From Candidatus Acidiferrales bacterium (GTDB taxonomy: Bacteria > Acidobacteriota > Terriglobia > Acidiferrales > UBA7541), in NCBI GenBank assembly GCA_955651735.1, contig CATPAM010000396.1, positions 1 to 9,840 on the forward strand: DNA of 9,840 nucleotides. The letters run 5' to 3'. Positions within the stretch are counted from its first letter, which is position 1; the number at the start of each line of letters is the position of its first letter. The notes under the pieces are model-generated. The model had not been told where the DNA came from. It searched no databases and saw only the letters and a list, made by a program, of their open reading frames with translations. Both the position numbers and the translations under genes were made by a program. Positions 1-6,124 of the stretch are shown piece after piece.

Positions 1-99
1 AGCGTCGCCTGGGTGGACGGCCTTAGCAATGGCTTTGCTGTATGCGCCGAAACGCTCGGCATCGGCAATCATGTCTCCGAAGTCGTGCAGCGAATACAT
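1..99 (-). CDS. Partial class I SAM-dependent methyltransferase (N-terminus only), lasso-cluster tailoring candidate
   Basis: The ATG at 99-97 opens a frame that stays open for 33 codons to the left edge. It reads MYSLHDFGDMIADAERFGAY followed by SKAIAKAVHPGDA. The pattern of 'D..R..AY..AI..AV.PGD' is the segment just before the SAM-binding motif I (VLDLGxGxG) in class I methyltransferases of the PRMT / ribosomal-L11-methyltransferase-like type, and the motif itself would lie just outside the window. The start follows the kinase stop by one base (TGAAATG), with no clear Shine-Dalgarno, so translational coupling is likely. Position in the operon suggests methylation of the lasso peptide or its precursor; this is inference. 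C-terminal O-methyltransferases are known in other lasso clusters, but this fragment cannot tell whether it belongs to them. The gene is cut by the window edge, not visibly broken. Confidence 0.6.
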   Translation of the reverse strand, partial: MYSLHDFGDMIADAERFGAYSKAIAKAVHPGDA

Positions 100-100
100 T

Positions 101-1150
101 TCAGCGGAGTGGGGCAAAGCCCACAGAGTCGTAATGGGCGATCAGGCGCTCGGCGTCGCTGATAATCAGATCGCAGAGTGCCCCAATGCGATCCGTATCG
201 GTATGAGGCACAATCCGACGAACGGGCACCTGCGTCACGAGCCTGCTCAGAAGGTCGAATTCCGCGCTGCGCTGAGTCCTGTTTAGCAACCAATTCATGT
301 ACGTATTCTGGACCAGCTCCAGGAGTGATTCGCGAGCGCTGAGGTCTTCTATTCGTGGCGCATCATTTCCCGAAACGCGCGGCGCAAGAAGATAAATTGC
401 ACTGAGCGGCCGCCGATGCGGCTCGAATTTCGCACTTCCGCCATCCAGCGGCAAGTATCGTTTTCCCCACGCCGGCGTCAGCAGCGGCAAAGCGTCTGCA
501 GTGCCATACAAGTTCCGCACGGCATCCGGCCAGAGACAAATGCGAGGATACCCAGCTTCGACTTGTAGTCTATCGCCTTCCTTGGTGAGCGCAGCAATGT
601 CTTCACAAAGCACGGGAATCCCCTGCAATGCGAGCGCGGCCGCCGTCGTAGACTTGCCAGACTCACTCTCGCCGCACAGCACGACAGCCTGTCCATCGAC
701 ACAGACTGCGCTAGCATGTAGCGACAAGATGCCCCGACGGCGCAACACGAATCCCATGATCGGTCCAAGAAGATATGTAGCAATATCTTCGACCGTCAAG
801 GGAGGGGGACAAGTTCCCCATATTTGCTGAGCAGCGCGATCAACAACGAAGCGAGTTCCATCACTATAGGCCAATTCGAAGAGTTCTTCACGTCCCAAGG
901 CGGTAAGCGTAAATGCCGGGTCACCTGTCTCCGGGATTGCCGGCTTGCTGCATTGCACGATGGACGGTAAATGGATTCCACTTATGACCCAACCTGGCTC
1001 GGAACCTAGCTCCAAGATAATGTCGGGCTTGGGGATATCGGCGTGTTTGTCAGTTAAGCCCGGAACAGACGCGCTCGAAAGTACATTGAGGCCGTACGCG
1101 CGATAGGAGTGTCTTAGAAGGGAAGACTTGTTCTTGCTAGACAAGTCCAT
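101..1150 (-). CDS. HprK-related serine kinase-like protein of lasso peptide cluster (K)
   Basis: This 349-residue protein is related to the C-terminal ATPase domain of HPr kinase/phosphorylase. A P-loop GESESGKST spans about residues 160-168, preceded by the family 'LSLHASAV' strand (H145) and followed by an acidic 'LCEDIAAL' segment (181-188, D184) and a 'GYPRICLWPD' segment (200-209) typical of lasso-associated HprK homologues. The N-terminal ~130 residues have no motif I recognise. Characterised relatives (PadeK, ThcoK) phosphorylate a serine at the C-terminus of the lasso precursor. Here the core ends in Thr-Ala, so the acceptor would have to be Thr19, Thr12 or something else. The ATG at 1150 lies 10 bases after the precursor stop; an in-frame stop upstream rules out a longer protein with another ATG. 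No membrane segments are seen. It acts in the cytoplasm, presumably on the leader-bearing precursor. Confidence 0.85.
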   Translation of the reverse strand: MDLSSKNKSSLLRHSYRAYGLNVLSSASVPGLTDKHADIPKPDIILELGSEPGWVISGIHLPSIVQCSKPAIPETGDPAFTLTALGREELFELAYSDGTRFVVDRAAQQIWGTCPPPLTVEDIATYLLGPIMGFVLRRRGILSLHASAVCVDGQAVVLCGESESGKSTTAAALALQGIPVLCEDIAALTKEGDRLQVEAGYPRICLWPDAVRNLYGTADALPLLTPAWGKRYLPLDGGSAKFEPHRRPLSAIYLLAPRVSGNDAPRIEDLSARESLLELVQNTYMNWLLNRTQRSAEFDLLSRLVTQVPVRRIVPHTDTDRIGALCDLIISDAERLIAHYDSVGFAPLR

Positions 1151-1160
1151 TCGAGGGCGC

Positions 1161-1310
1161 TCATGCCGTTCTTCGCATACCGATCATGGTGCCGCCATCC
1201 AACATGTGCATGTTTCCGGCAGACTTCGTGATTTCAGCTAAGTCGCCGTATACAACAAGTTTAGGGGGTTGGTACGGCTTCTTCATAAGTTCTTTCTCAG
1301 CAGCAGACAC
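1161..1310 (-). CDS. Lasso peptide precursor (A), GTG start, predicted 20-residue core
   Basis: The leader holds the complete lasso signature YxxPxLxxxGxxxxxT: YQPPKL, then G four residues on, then T as the penultimate leader residue (ITK). Cleavage after TK gives a core of SAGNMHMLD (ring, Ser1 amine to Asp9 side chain) and tail GGTMIGMRRTA. Asp9 is the only acidic core residue, and position 9 is an allowed ring size. I chose the GTG at 1310-1308 because a perfect AGGAGG lies seven bases upstream, giving 49 residues with a 29-residue leader. An in-frame ATG at 1343, overlapping the cyclase stop as ATGA, would give 60 residues. A further ATG at 1286 would give 41. The product is the substrate for B1, B2 and C, and probably for the kinase. 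The core has four Met, one His, two Arg and no aromatic residue, so the tail plug is not obvious. An in-frame stop (TGA) ends it 10 bases before the kinase. Confidence 0.85.
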   Translation of the reverse strand: MSAAEKELMKKPYQPPKLVVYGDLAEITKSAGNMHMLDGGTMIGMRRTA

Positions 1311-1317
1311 GATCTTC

Positions 1318-1323
1318 CCTCCT
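1318..1323 (-). promoter_or_regulatory. Strong Shine-Dalgarno of the lasso precursor (AGGAGG)
   Basis: The minus strand reads AGGAGG, then seven bases, then GTG at 1310. It is the closest match to the anti-SD consensus noted at any gene start in this window. Neighbouring lasso genes rely on overlaps with weak or no SD. It argues for the GTG start and for higher translation of the peptide than of the enzymes. It lies inside the longer ATG-initiated reading frame. Confidence 0.65.
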
Positions 1324-1339
1324 GACTGTAACGAATCCA

Positions 1340-3172
1340 TCATTCCTTTTCAACGGCTTTTAGCCAGTAGTTGAGTGAAACAGGCCGCAAATCGGCCCAC
1401 GCGTCGGAACTCGGAGCACTCACTAAAGTCGCGCCAAGCTGCCCCCAATCTACGAACATCCTCGTGTCCGCCACCGGTTCGGAGAGCCCCAGGGGGTTCC
1501 AGCTACCGCTCTCCGCATGAATCCTGAGTGGGTCACCGAGAAGCGGCACCTTCGGGCGCAAGCGAATCCGTTCCGGGAGCAACCCACGCATCGTTTGCCG
1601 AAGCAGTTCCTTATGCATGCACCAAGGTATCGGGGGCACGCGCAACAGGTAGCGCAGCACGCGTTGGTCGAGCAACGGCGCTCGCACTTCAAGGGCCACG
1701 TCGGTCCAAGCCGCATCATCGCTTTCGAATACACTTGGCCAAAACCCGCTCGAGAGTCCCGTATGCCCAATCGGATGCAAAGGATGGGCGTTCTTACCTG
1801 CCTGCTGGAGTTCGAGCCAGCGCTCGCGCAGACGTTGCTGTTTCTGGAAGGTCGGCGCCAGCCACCTTGGGTATTGCGACATCGGCTCACTGCGGCCCAT
1901 CCACCGTTGCAGCCGCACGCGAAAACCTGCCCGCATTGGCGGAATCCGTCCGTGCTTGAGGATGTATCCGCCGAAGACCTTGCCGATTTTGCCAAAACTC
2001 AATCTTTGGAGTAGATAGACCAGATAGGGCCAAGCTTGTCCGGTTAGGACATCGTCCCCGCCGAATCCTGCCAATGCGACGGCCGCATGAGCCCGAACCC
2101 GCTCATATTGCTGGTTACTAAGGAGGAGGAAGGGCTCGTGGCACGGCTCCGGCATCCGCAGTTCTGAATCGCTCCAACCTTCGTAGGGAATGCAAGACGC
2201 ACCCTGAAGGATCTCGATGGGTATGCCAAGGTGCTCTGCGGCAAGCGACGCATAATAGCCTTCTTCATCGTCGAAGAGTGGGCGGTAATCGACTGTATAC
2301 GCGCGGAGCGAGGCATGCGATCCGGACTTCTTCGCTATTTTCGTTGCGATTGCTGCAACGCTCGTAGAGTCGAGTCCACCACTCATGAGAACTGCCGCAG
2401 GTCCGCGGGGCAGGCGCTCGCGAACGGCCTGCTCCAGGAGCTCGCGAAAACGTTCGACGTATTCTTCTTCGCGCTTGAGCCACAGAGGCTCTTCAATCGG
2501 CAGCGAGGTGAAACGATGTACGCCAAGCCCTGTATTCGAAAAACGTAAAGCGTGACCGGCAGGGAGACGTGAGATCTCTCGAAACGCCGTGCGTTCTGGA
2601 TAGGAACAGGAACCCTGCAGCAGGAAATCGCCGATGAAGTGGTGATCGAGCGTGGTGGAAATGTCGGGCGCACATCGGATCGCGTCTAAAGTGTTGCTGA
2701 AGTAGAGGCGATTGCCCGTTTGCGCGTAGAAGAAGGGGCGTGCGCCCATCAAGTCGCGGGCACACCACAGGTGGCGGGCTTCGGAGTCCCACAGAGCGAA
2801 CGAGTAGTCTCCAATTAAATCGGGCAGGCTATCTTCGCGCCAGCGGCGCCACGCGCGCATGATTAATTCCTCATCGTTAGTATCACCATCGAATTCGTCG
2901 CCATGTTGCTCGAGTTTGCGGCGCAAATCGTCGCGGCCGTCCAAGCGCACATCACCGAGCAGCCAAATACGCCCGTCGAGCGAGCACGGCTGCGAAGAGC
3001 ATTGAGGCGCGGGGCCGGTGCGGAGAAACGTGAAGCAGAATCCGGCCCCTGGTTTCGTTGTGATATGAGTACCGTCGGGACCGCGAAATGCCAGCGTCTG
3101 AGCCATGCGCTCGAGTAAGCCCGCGTCCAGCGGGGCACCATCCAGGGACACGACGCCGGCGAATCCGCTCAT
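1340..3172 (-). CDS. Lasso peptide macrolactam synthetase (C; asparagine-synthetase-like cyclase)
   Basis: This 610-residue protein activates the ring Asp side chain as an acyl-AMP and closes the isopeptide bond with the core N-terminus. The N-terminal half is a class II glutaminase fold (MSGFAGVVSLDG..., RGPDG at ~30-34, GDYSFALWD at ~121-129). The nucleophile Cys2 of true asparagine synthetase is Ser here, so ammonia release from glutamine is not expected, as usual for lasso cyclases. The synthetase half has the ATP-pyrophosphatase loop SGGLDS (264-269) and the GFGGDDVLTG segment (369-378). The start at 3172 overlaps the B2 stop by four bases (ATGA); the frame runs open 75 codons further upstream, but that stretch lies over B2 and reads as Arg-rich non-protein sequence. 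The stop likewise overlaps the longest precursor frame by ATGA. Length fits the family (about 580-650). Confidence 0.92.
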   Translation of the reverse strand: MSGFAGVVSLDGAPLDAGLLERMAQTLAFRGPDGTHITTKPGAGFCFTFLRTGPAPQCSSQPCSLDGRIWLLGDVRLDGRDDLRRKLEQHGDEFDGDTNDEELIMRAWRRWREDSLPDLIGDYSFALWDSEARHLWCARDLMGARPFFYAQTGNRLYFSNTLDAIRCAPDISTTLDHHFIGDFLLQGSCSYPERTAFREISRLPAGHALRFSNTGLGVHRFTSLPIEEPLWLKREEEYVERFRELLEQAVRERLPRGPAAVLMSGGLDSTSVAAIATKIAKKSGSHASLRAYTVDYRPLFDDEEGYYASLAAEHLGIPIEILQGASCIPYEGWSDSELRMPEPCHEPFLLLSNQQYERVRAHAAVALAGFGGDDVLTGQAWPYLVYLLQRLSFGKIGKVFGGYILKHGRIPPMRAGFRVRLQRWMGRSEPMSQYPRWLAPTFQKQQRLRERWLELQQAGKNAHPLHPIGHTGLSSGFWPSVFESDDAAWTDVALEVRAPLLDQRVLRYLLRVPPIPWCMHKELLRQTMRGLLPERIRLRPKVPLLGDPLRIHAESGSWNPLGLSEPVADTRMFVDWGQLGATLVSAPSSDAWADLRPVSLNYWLKAVEKE

Positions 3173-3648
3173 TGCGGCTCCAGCGACACGGAGGAAAGCG
3201 CTTCGTCGAATGGCGCGTAATGCCGATGAAGTTGTTGCGAGTCGTCTACGGCGATGCCTTGCCGCTCGACCCAGGCGTGCGCTTCGAATCTGTCTTGCAC
3301 TTTGCGCGCACCGATGCGGAGTTCGGACGCGATGCCTTGGCGACCGAGCAGCCACCAAAGCGCAAGAGACTTTTCCAGGCATGTTGAGCTGCGCCAAGCG
3401 TGGCGAACTGCCGCATTGACCATGCGCACGGTGAGTCGCGTCCGCTCGACATCAGCCAGAAGGCGAGCCGGGTTTTTCTGCGAAACCCGCTGCGGATGCG
3501 CGGGAAAGCGAAGAAGGGATTCTTGCGTAGCTCGAAAGCCACGAATCTTGAGGCTAACCCAAATCACCGGCAAGAGCACCGCCGCGCGCAGGAAACTTCC
3601 GCGCGCTTCCGAATCCAGTGAACTAAACCGTCGAAGACGTTCCCACAT
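3169..3648 (-). CDS. Lasso peptide leader peptidase (B2; transglutaminase-like cysteine protease)
   Basis: This 159-residue protein of the Transglut_core3 type removes the precursor leader so the freed core N-terminus can be cyclised. The catalytic triad is visible: Cys90 in SSTCLEKSLALWWLLG, His124 in FEAHAWVE, and an Asp at 135 or 136 in GIAVDD. The first ~60 residues contain a short hydrophobic stretch (AAVLLPVIWVSL, ~22-33), common in B2 proteins. The ATG at 3648 lies inside the last codons of B1 (26-base overlap) and has no Shine-Dalgarno (CTTCCTCCC precedes it), so it probably depends on coupling to B1. Its stop overlaps the cyclase start as ATGA. Split B1/B2 proteins, rather than one fused B protein, are usual outside Proteobacterial microcin-J25-type clusters. 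Confidence 0.9.
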   Translation of the reverse strand: MWERLRRFSSLDSEARGSFLRAAVLLPVIWVSLKIRGFRATQESLLRFPAHPQRVSQKNPARLLADVERTRLTVRMVNAAVRHAWRSSTCLEKSLALWWLLGRQGIASELRIGARKVQDRFEAHAWVERQGIAVDDSQQLHRHYAPFDEALSSVSLEPQ

Positions 3649-3928
3649 GGGAGGAAGTCACGTGTAGCAAGCCATTTTCTACCAGCCGCGTCAGCAATTC
3701 GGTCAGGTTCGATCGCAATAATTCCGCGTCGACATCGTATTCGTCTAGAAGCTGGACGTAAGCGGCATCGACGCTGGGCGCGACGGTAACAAGCTGCCAC
3801 ATGCGTGTTCCAGTCTCGTCAAGACCAAAGTAGCGCTCCGTCTCGATGTTCAAGAGCACTGACTCTTTATCGAGAAAGCGCACCAAGACGTGTGAAGGCA
3901 CGGTGACACGATCTGCCAGCGACACCAT
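3623..3928 (-). CDS. Lasso peptide RRE protein (B1; PqqD-like)
   Basis: This 101-residue protein has the PqqD/RiPP-recognition-element fold. It binds the YxxP...L part of the precursor leader and delivers it to B2. The diagnostic stretch is 'ESVLLNIETERYFGLDETGTRMW' in meaning, seen here at residues 22-44 with the key pieces LLNIET, YFGLDE and GTRMW, followed by helices rich in Leu and acidic residues (DAAYVQLLDEYD; LTELLTRLVENGLL). The ATG at 3928 follows a GGGGAG at nine bases, a usable but not perfect ribosome site. It is the first gene of the lasso operon, and its 3' end overlaps B2. Confidence 0.9.
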   Translation of the reverse strand: MVSLADRVTVPSHVLVRFLDKESVLLNIETERYFGLDETGTRMWQLVTVAPSVDAAYVQLLDEYDVDAELLRSNLTELLTRLVENGLLHVTSSHVGTSSTV

Positions 3929-4011
3929 TTAGCGGGACTCCCCTGTCGATGCCTTCGGAGATGAGAGGCCACGGAATTTCAAGACACCGACTCGAAACGT
4001 CATTGGCTTTG

Positions 4012-4040
4012 ATTCTACAAGCGATTCAACGGGTTGGCCA
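4012..4040 (-). promoter_or_regulatory. Candidate sigma-70-type promoter of the lasso operon
   Basis: On the minus strand, TGGCCA (4040-4035, 4 of 6 to TTGACA) is followed after 17 bases by TAGAAT (4017-4012, 5 of 6 to TATAAT). Transcription would begin near 4004, leaving a leader of about 75 bases before B1. It sits alone in the 218-base gap upstream of the operon and downstream of a candidate terminator. Single-promoter calls by eye are weak. Confidence 0.35.
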
Positions 4041-4090
4041 CATCCATAGCTTCAGACTGTGCGATCGTGTCGACCAAGTCCGATGGTGAC

Positions 4091-4130
4091 AAACAAGAAA
4101 AGACCGGTTCTTGGAACTGCAGAGCCGGCC
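4091..4130 (-). terminator. Candidate intrinsic terminator of the TPR gene
   Basis: On the minus strand GGCCGG (4130-4125) can pair with CCGGTC (4107-4102), with one G-U pair, around a 17-base loop. TTTTCTTGTTT follows at 4101-4091. It lies 17 bases after the TPR-protein stop. The loop is long and the stem short, so efficiency is doubtful. Confidence 0.3.
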
Positions 4131-4146
4131 AAGTCGCGGGACGCGT

Positions 4147-5295
4147 TCAGGATTTCTTTTTCTTTATCTTGGTGTCGATGCCCGGAGCGATCTGCTGCAG
4201 CGCTTCCAGGCCCTGCTTGGCTTGCTGACCGTACGGGCCGTTGGGATCCAGCTCAGCGGCCTTCTGGTACGCCTCCACGGTGCCGGGCTGCACGATAACT
4301 TCCAACTTGCTGCCAACCTGTTTGTAATCCATGGAACCAACCAGCGCGGCACCCAGCAGATACCAGGCTTGCGCGTTCTTGGGATCCAATTCGGTTGCTT
4401 TCTTCAGAGGCTCGACGGCTTCCTTCATTTTCCCCGCGTTGTAGAGGGTGATGCCGCCATTGCGATAGGCCTGCGCCGCATTTGTGGGATCCAGTTCCGC
4501 GCTCTTTTTGTAAGCATCCATGGCTTCAGGAATCTTGCCGGCGCGGCCGTAGATGCCCCCTAAATTATTGTAGTAGGCGGCGGAGGGCTTGAGCTCAATG
4601 GCTTGCTTGTAAGCGTTGGCGGCGTCATCGGCGCGGCCGTCGGCGTCGTAGGCATCCGCCAGACGCGCCCATACAAGGTGAAGATTGGCGTCTTTCTCGC
4701 CGGCTGCGGCTTTTGACGCTTCGAGTTCCGTCACCGCTTTGTCGGCCAGATCCTTTACCTGCTGTTTCAGCGCATCACGCTGGTCGGCCGGAGCCTTCGC
4801 CAGATCCGTCTTGGCCTGGCCAGCCTGATTCAGGAAACCGACGCCGGCGTCGTAGTGCCCCTTCATTCCCTGAAATTTTTGCTTCTCTTCTTCCTGCTTT
4901 TTGGCCTGTTCTTGTGCCGCCGCGCCCTGTTTTGCAAGTACCTCTTTGAAATTTGCATCGGCCTTTGCGTCTTCGCCATTCTGCACCCGGACCTTGGCCA
5001 TCTGATAGGGCGGTTGCTTGTCGTTCGGCGGAGGAAAGGAGACAACCGTGACGTCGTAGACGCCAGGCCGCAGACTACGAATGTTATATCTGCCGTCATT
5101 ATCCGTCTTCGCCTCCTGCTTTACGCCTTGGTCGCTTACGGCTTGAACGGTAAGGCCAGCCCAGGGTTTTGCGTTTAGGTCCAAGATCACGCCGCTAATC
5201 GATCCGGTTTGTGCCGAGGCGCCTGGCGCGAGAACAGAGACCAATGTTCCAACGATGAGTGCGGCAAACACCAAAAAATTATCAGCTCTCTTCAT
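4147..5295 (-). CDS. Secreted carboxypeptidase-regulatory-like / TPR repeat protein
   Basis: I chose the second of two close ATGs (5295, MKRADNF) because AGGAG lies eight bases before it; the first ATG (5301) would have only two. The 382-residue product starts with a signal peptide (hydrophobic LVFAALIVGTLVSVLA, likely cut after PGASA, before QTG), so it is exported. Residues ~30-87 form a CarboxypepD_reg-like beta-sandwich (SGVILD...PWAGLTVQA...TDNDGRYNIRSLRPGVYDVTV). Residues ~115-200 are charged, Ala/Lys/Gln/Glu-rich and probably helical or coiled coil. About four TPRs follow (from ~205 to 352), with NNLGGIYGRAGKIPEAMDAY as the clearest; the last carries an insert (MDYKQVGSKLEV). The tail is KIKKKKS. 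This architecture is common in Acidobacteriota. It is probably a periplasmic or surface scaffold; no substrate is known. It has its own promoter candidate and no visible link to the lasso operon. Confidence 0.85.
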   Translation of the reverse strand: MKRADNFLVFAALIVGTLVSVLAPGASAQTGSISGVILDLNAKPWAGLTVQAVSDQGVKQEAKTDNDGRYNIRSLRPGVYDVTVVSFPPPNDKQPPYQMAKVRVQNGEDAKADANFKEVLAKQGAAAQEQAKKQEEEKQKFQGMKGHYDAGVGFLNQAGQAKTDLAKAPADQRDALKQQVKDLADKAVTELEASKAAAGEKDANLHLVWARLADAYDADGRADDAANAYKQAIELKPSAAYYNNLGGIYGRAGKIPEAMDAYKKSAELDPTNAAQAYRNGGITLYNAGKMKEAVEPLKKATELDPKNAQAWYLLGAALVGSMDYKQVGSKLEVIVQPGTVEAYQKAAELDPNGPYGQQAKQGLEALQQIAPGIDTKIKKKKS

Positions 5296-5317
5296 GCCCA
5301 TTTCTCCTTTTAACAGA

Positions 5318-5344
5318 GACGAGGCCGGTGCTGTCCGCCTCGCC
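5318..5344 (-). promoter_or_regulatory. 5'-UTR hairpin upstream of the TPR gene
   Basis: In the minus-strand transcript GGCGAGGC (5344-5337) pairs with GCCUCGUC (5325-5318), eight pairs with one G-U, around an 11-base loop. It ends 10 bases before the AGGAG ribosome site. No U-run follows, so it does not look like a terminator. It could stabilise the mRNA or affect translation. Both roles are speculative. Confidence 0.35.
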
Positions 5345-5355
5345 GGCGTGCGCCT

Positions 5356-5383
5356 ATTATCTCCGAACTTGGCCGGATACCAA
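5356..5383 (-). promoter_or_regulatory. Candidate sigma-70-type promoter of the TPR gene
   Basis: On the minus strand TTGGTA (5383-5378, 4 of 6) is followed after 16 bases by GATAAT (5361-5356, 5 of 6). It lies just after the queC stop. A small inverted repeat, CTTGG with CCAAG around seven bases (5384-5380 and 5372-5368), overlaps the -35 and part of the spacer and could be an operator or a weak hairpin at the queC 3' end. Confidence 0.4.
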
Positions 5384-5385
5384 GC

Positions 5386-6108
5386 TCAAGGCTGTGCTGC
5401 TACCGTTCGCCGGTAAGGAATTGGATCCGCCACTCCAGCTTCGGCAAACGCCCGCAAGCGCAGTAAGCAACTGTCGCACGCGCCACAGGCTGCATCTTCG
5501 CTCTGATAGCAGGACCACGTCAAATGCAGCGGGGCCCCAAGCTCGATGCCGCGTAGAATGATTTCGCCCTTCTTTAATTTGATGACCGGGGTGACGATTT
5601 CGATGTTCGTTTCCTTCCGTGTGCCGGCTTTCACAAGTTCCTGAAATGCCCGATAATATTCGGGCCGGCAGTCCGGGTAGCCGGAACTATCCTCGGCAAC
5701 GGCGCCGATGTAAACAGCTTCCGCGCCAATGGCTTCCGCCCAACTCACTGCCACGGATAGAAAATGGGCGTTGCGAAACGGCACGTAGGTTACGGGAATG
5801 TCCCCGTGGGGGCCGGGAACACCTAGCTGGTCTTCGGGCACGGCAATTTTCTCATCCGTCAGAGCGGAGCCACCTATGGCGCGGAAATGGTCGAGTTGTA
5901 CAACCAGCCGCGCATCTATTCCGTAGAAGTCGGCGATATCTTCAAATGCCCGTCGCTCGCGAGCCTGTGTGCGCTGCCCATAGCTCGCATGGAGGGCGGC
6001 AATATTGCCGGCACCATGGCGTTCGCGGGCAATGGCAGCGGTAACGCAGGAATCCATTCCCCCGCTCAGGAGGACCACGGCTTGTTTTTGCGTCTTGTCC
6101 ATAAACAT
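5386..6108 (-). CDS. queC: 7-cyano-7-deazaguanine (preQ0) synthase QueC
   Basis: QueC converts 7-carboxy-7-deazaguanine to preQ0 using ATP and ammonia, in the cytoplasm. The 240-residue product has the ATP-pyrophosphatase loop LLSGGMDS (13-20), the HASYGQRT segment, DCRPEYYRAFQ, and a zinc site made by Cys200, Cys208, Cys211 and Cys214 (SCYQ...CGACDSC), followed by LLRLRAFAEAG. The start is either the ATG at 6108 or the one at 6102 (MFMDKT or MDKT); a weak GAAG lies upstream of both. The frame is open a further 84 codons, but that part overlies queE and reads as non-protein sequence. Sixteen bases separate it from queE, so the que genes are probably one transcript. Confidence 0.93.
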   Translation of the reverse strand: MFMDKTQKQAVVLLSGGMDSCVTAAIARERHGAGNIAALHASYGQRTQARERRAFEDIADFYGIDARLVVQLDHFRAIGGSALTDEKIAVPEDQLGVPGPHGDIPVTYVPFRNAHFLSVAVSWAEAIGAEAVYIGAVAEDSSGYPDCRPEYYRAFQELVKAGTRKETNIEIVTPVIKLKKGEIILRGIELGAPLHLTWSCYQSEDAACGACDSCLLRLRAFAEAGVADPIPYRRTVAAQP

Positions 6109-6124
6109 TTTTCTTCGTTTTGCT

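Noticed and set aside
1162..1164. ATG overlapping the precursor stop (ATGA) as kinase start
   Set aside because: It is out of frame with the kinase; the in-frame start is the ATG at 1150.
1517..2014. Plus-strand open frames opposite the cyclase
   Set aside because: They are antisense shadows rich in Arg, His and Pro with no domain or ribosome site; the minus frame carries the synthetase half of the cyclase.
3173..3397. 75-codon upstream extension of the lasso cyclase frame
   Set aside because: It overlies B2, is Arg/Ala-rich without the glutaminase N-terminus, and the true start MSGFAGV overlaps the B2 stop as ATGA.
4015..4092. Possible small minus-strand frame (TTG start, ending MDVANPLNRL)
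   Set aside because: It has no ribosome site and no lasso leader motif, it is the open continuation after the TPR stop, and it overlaps the promoter candidate.
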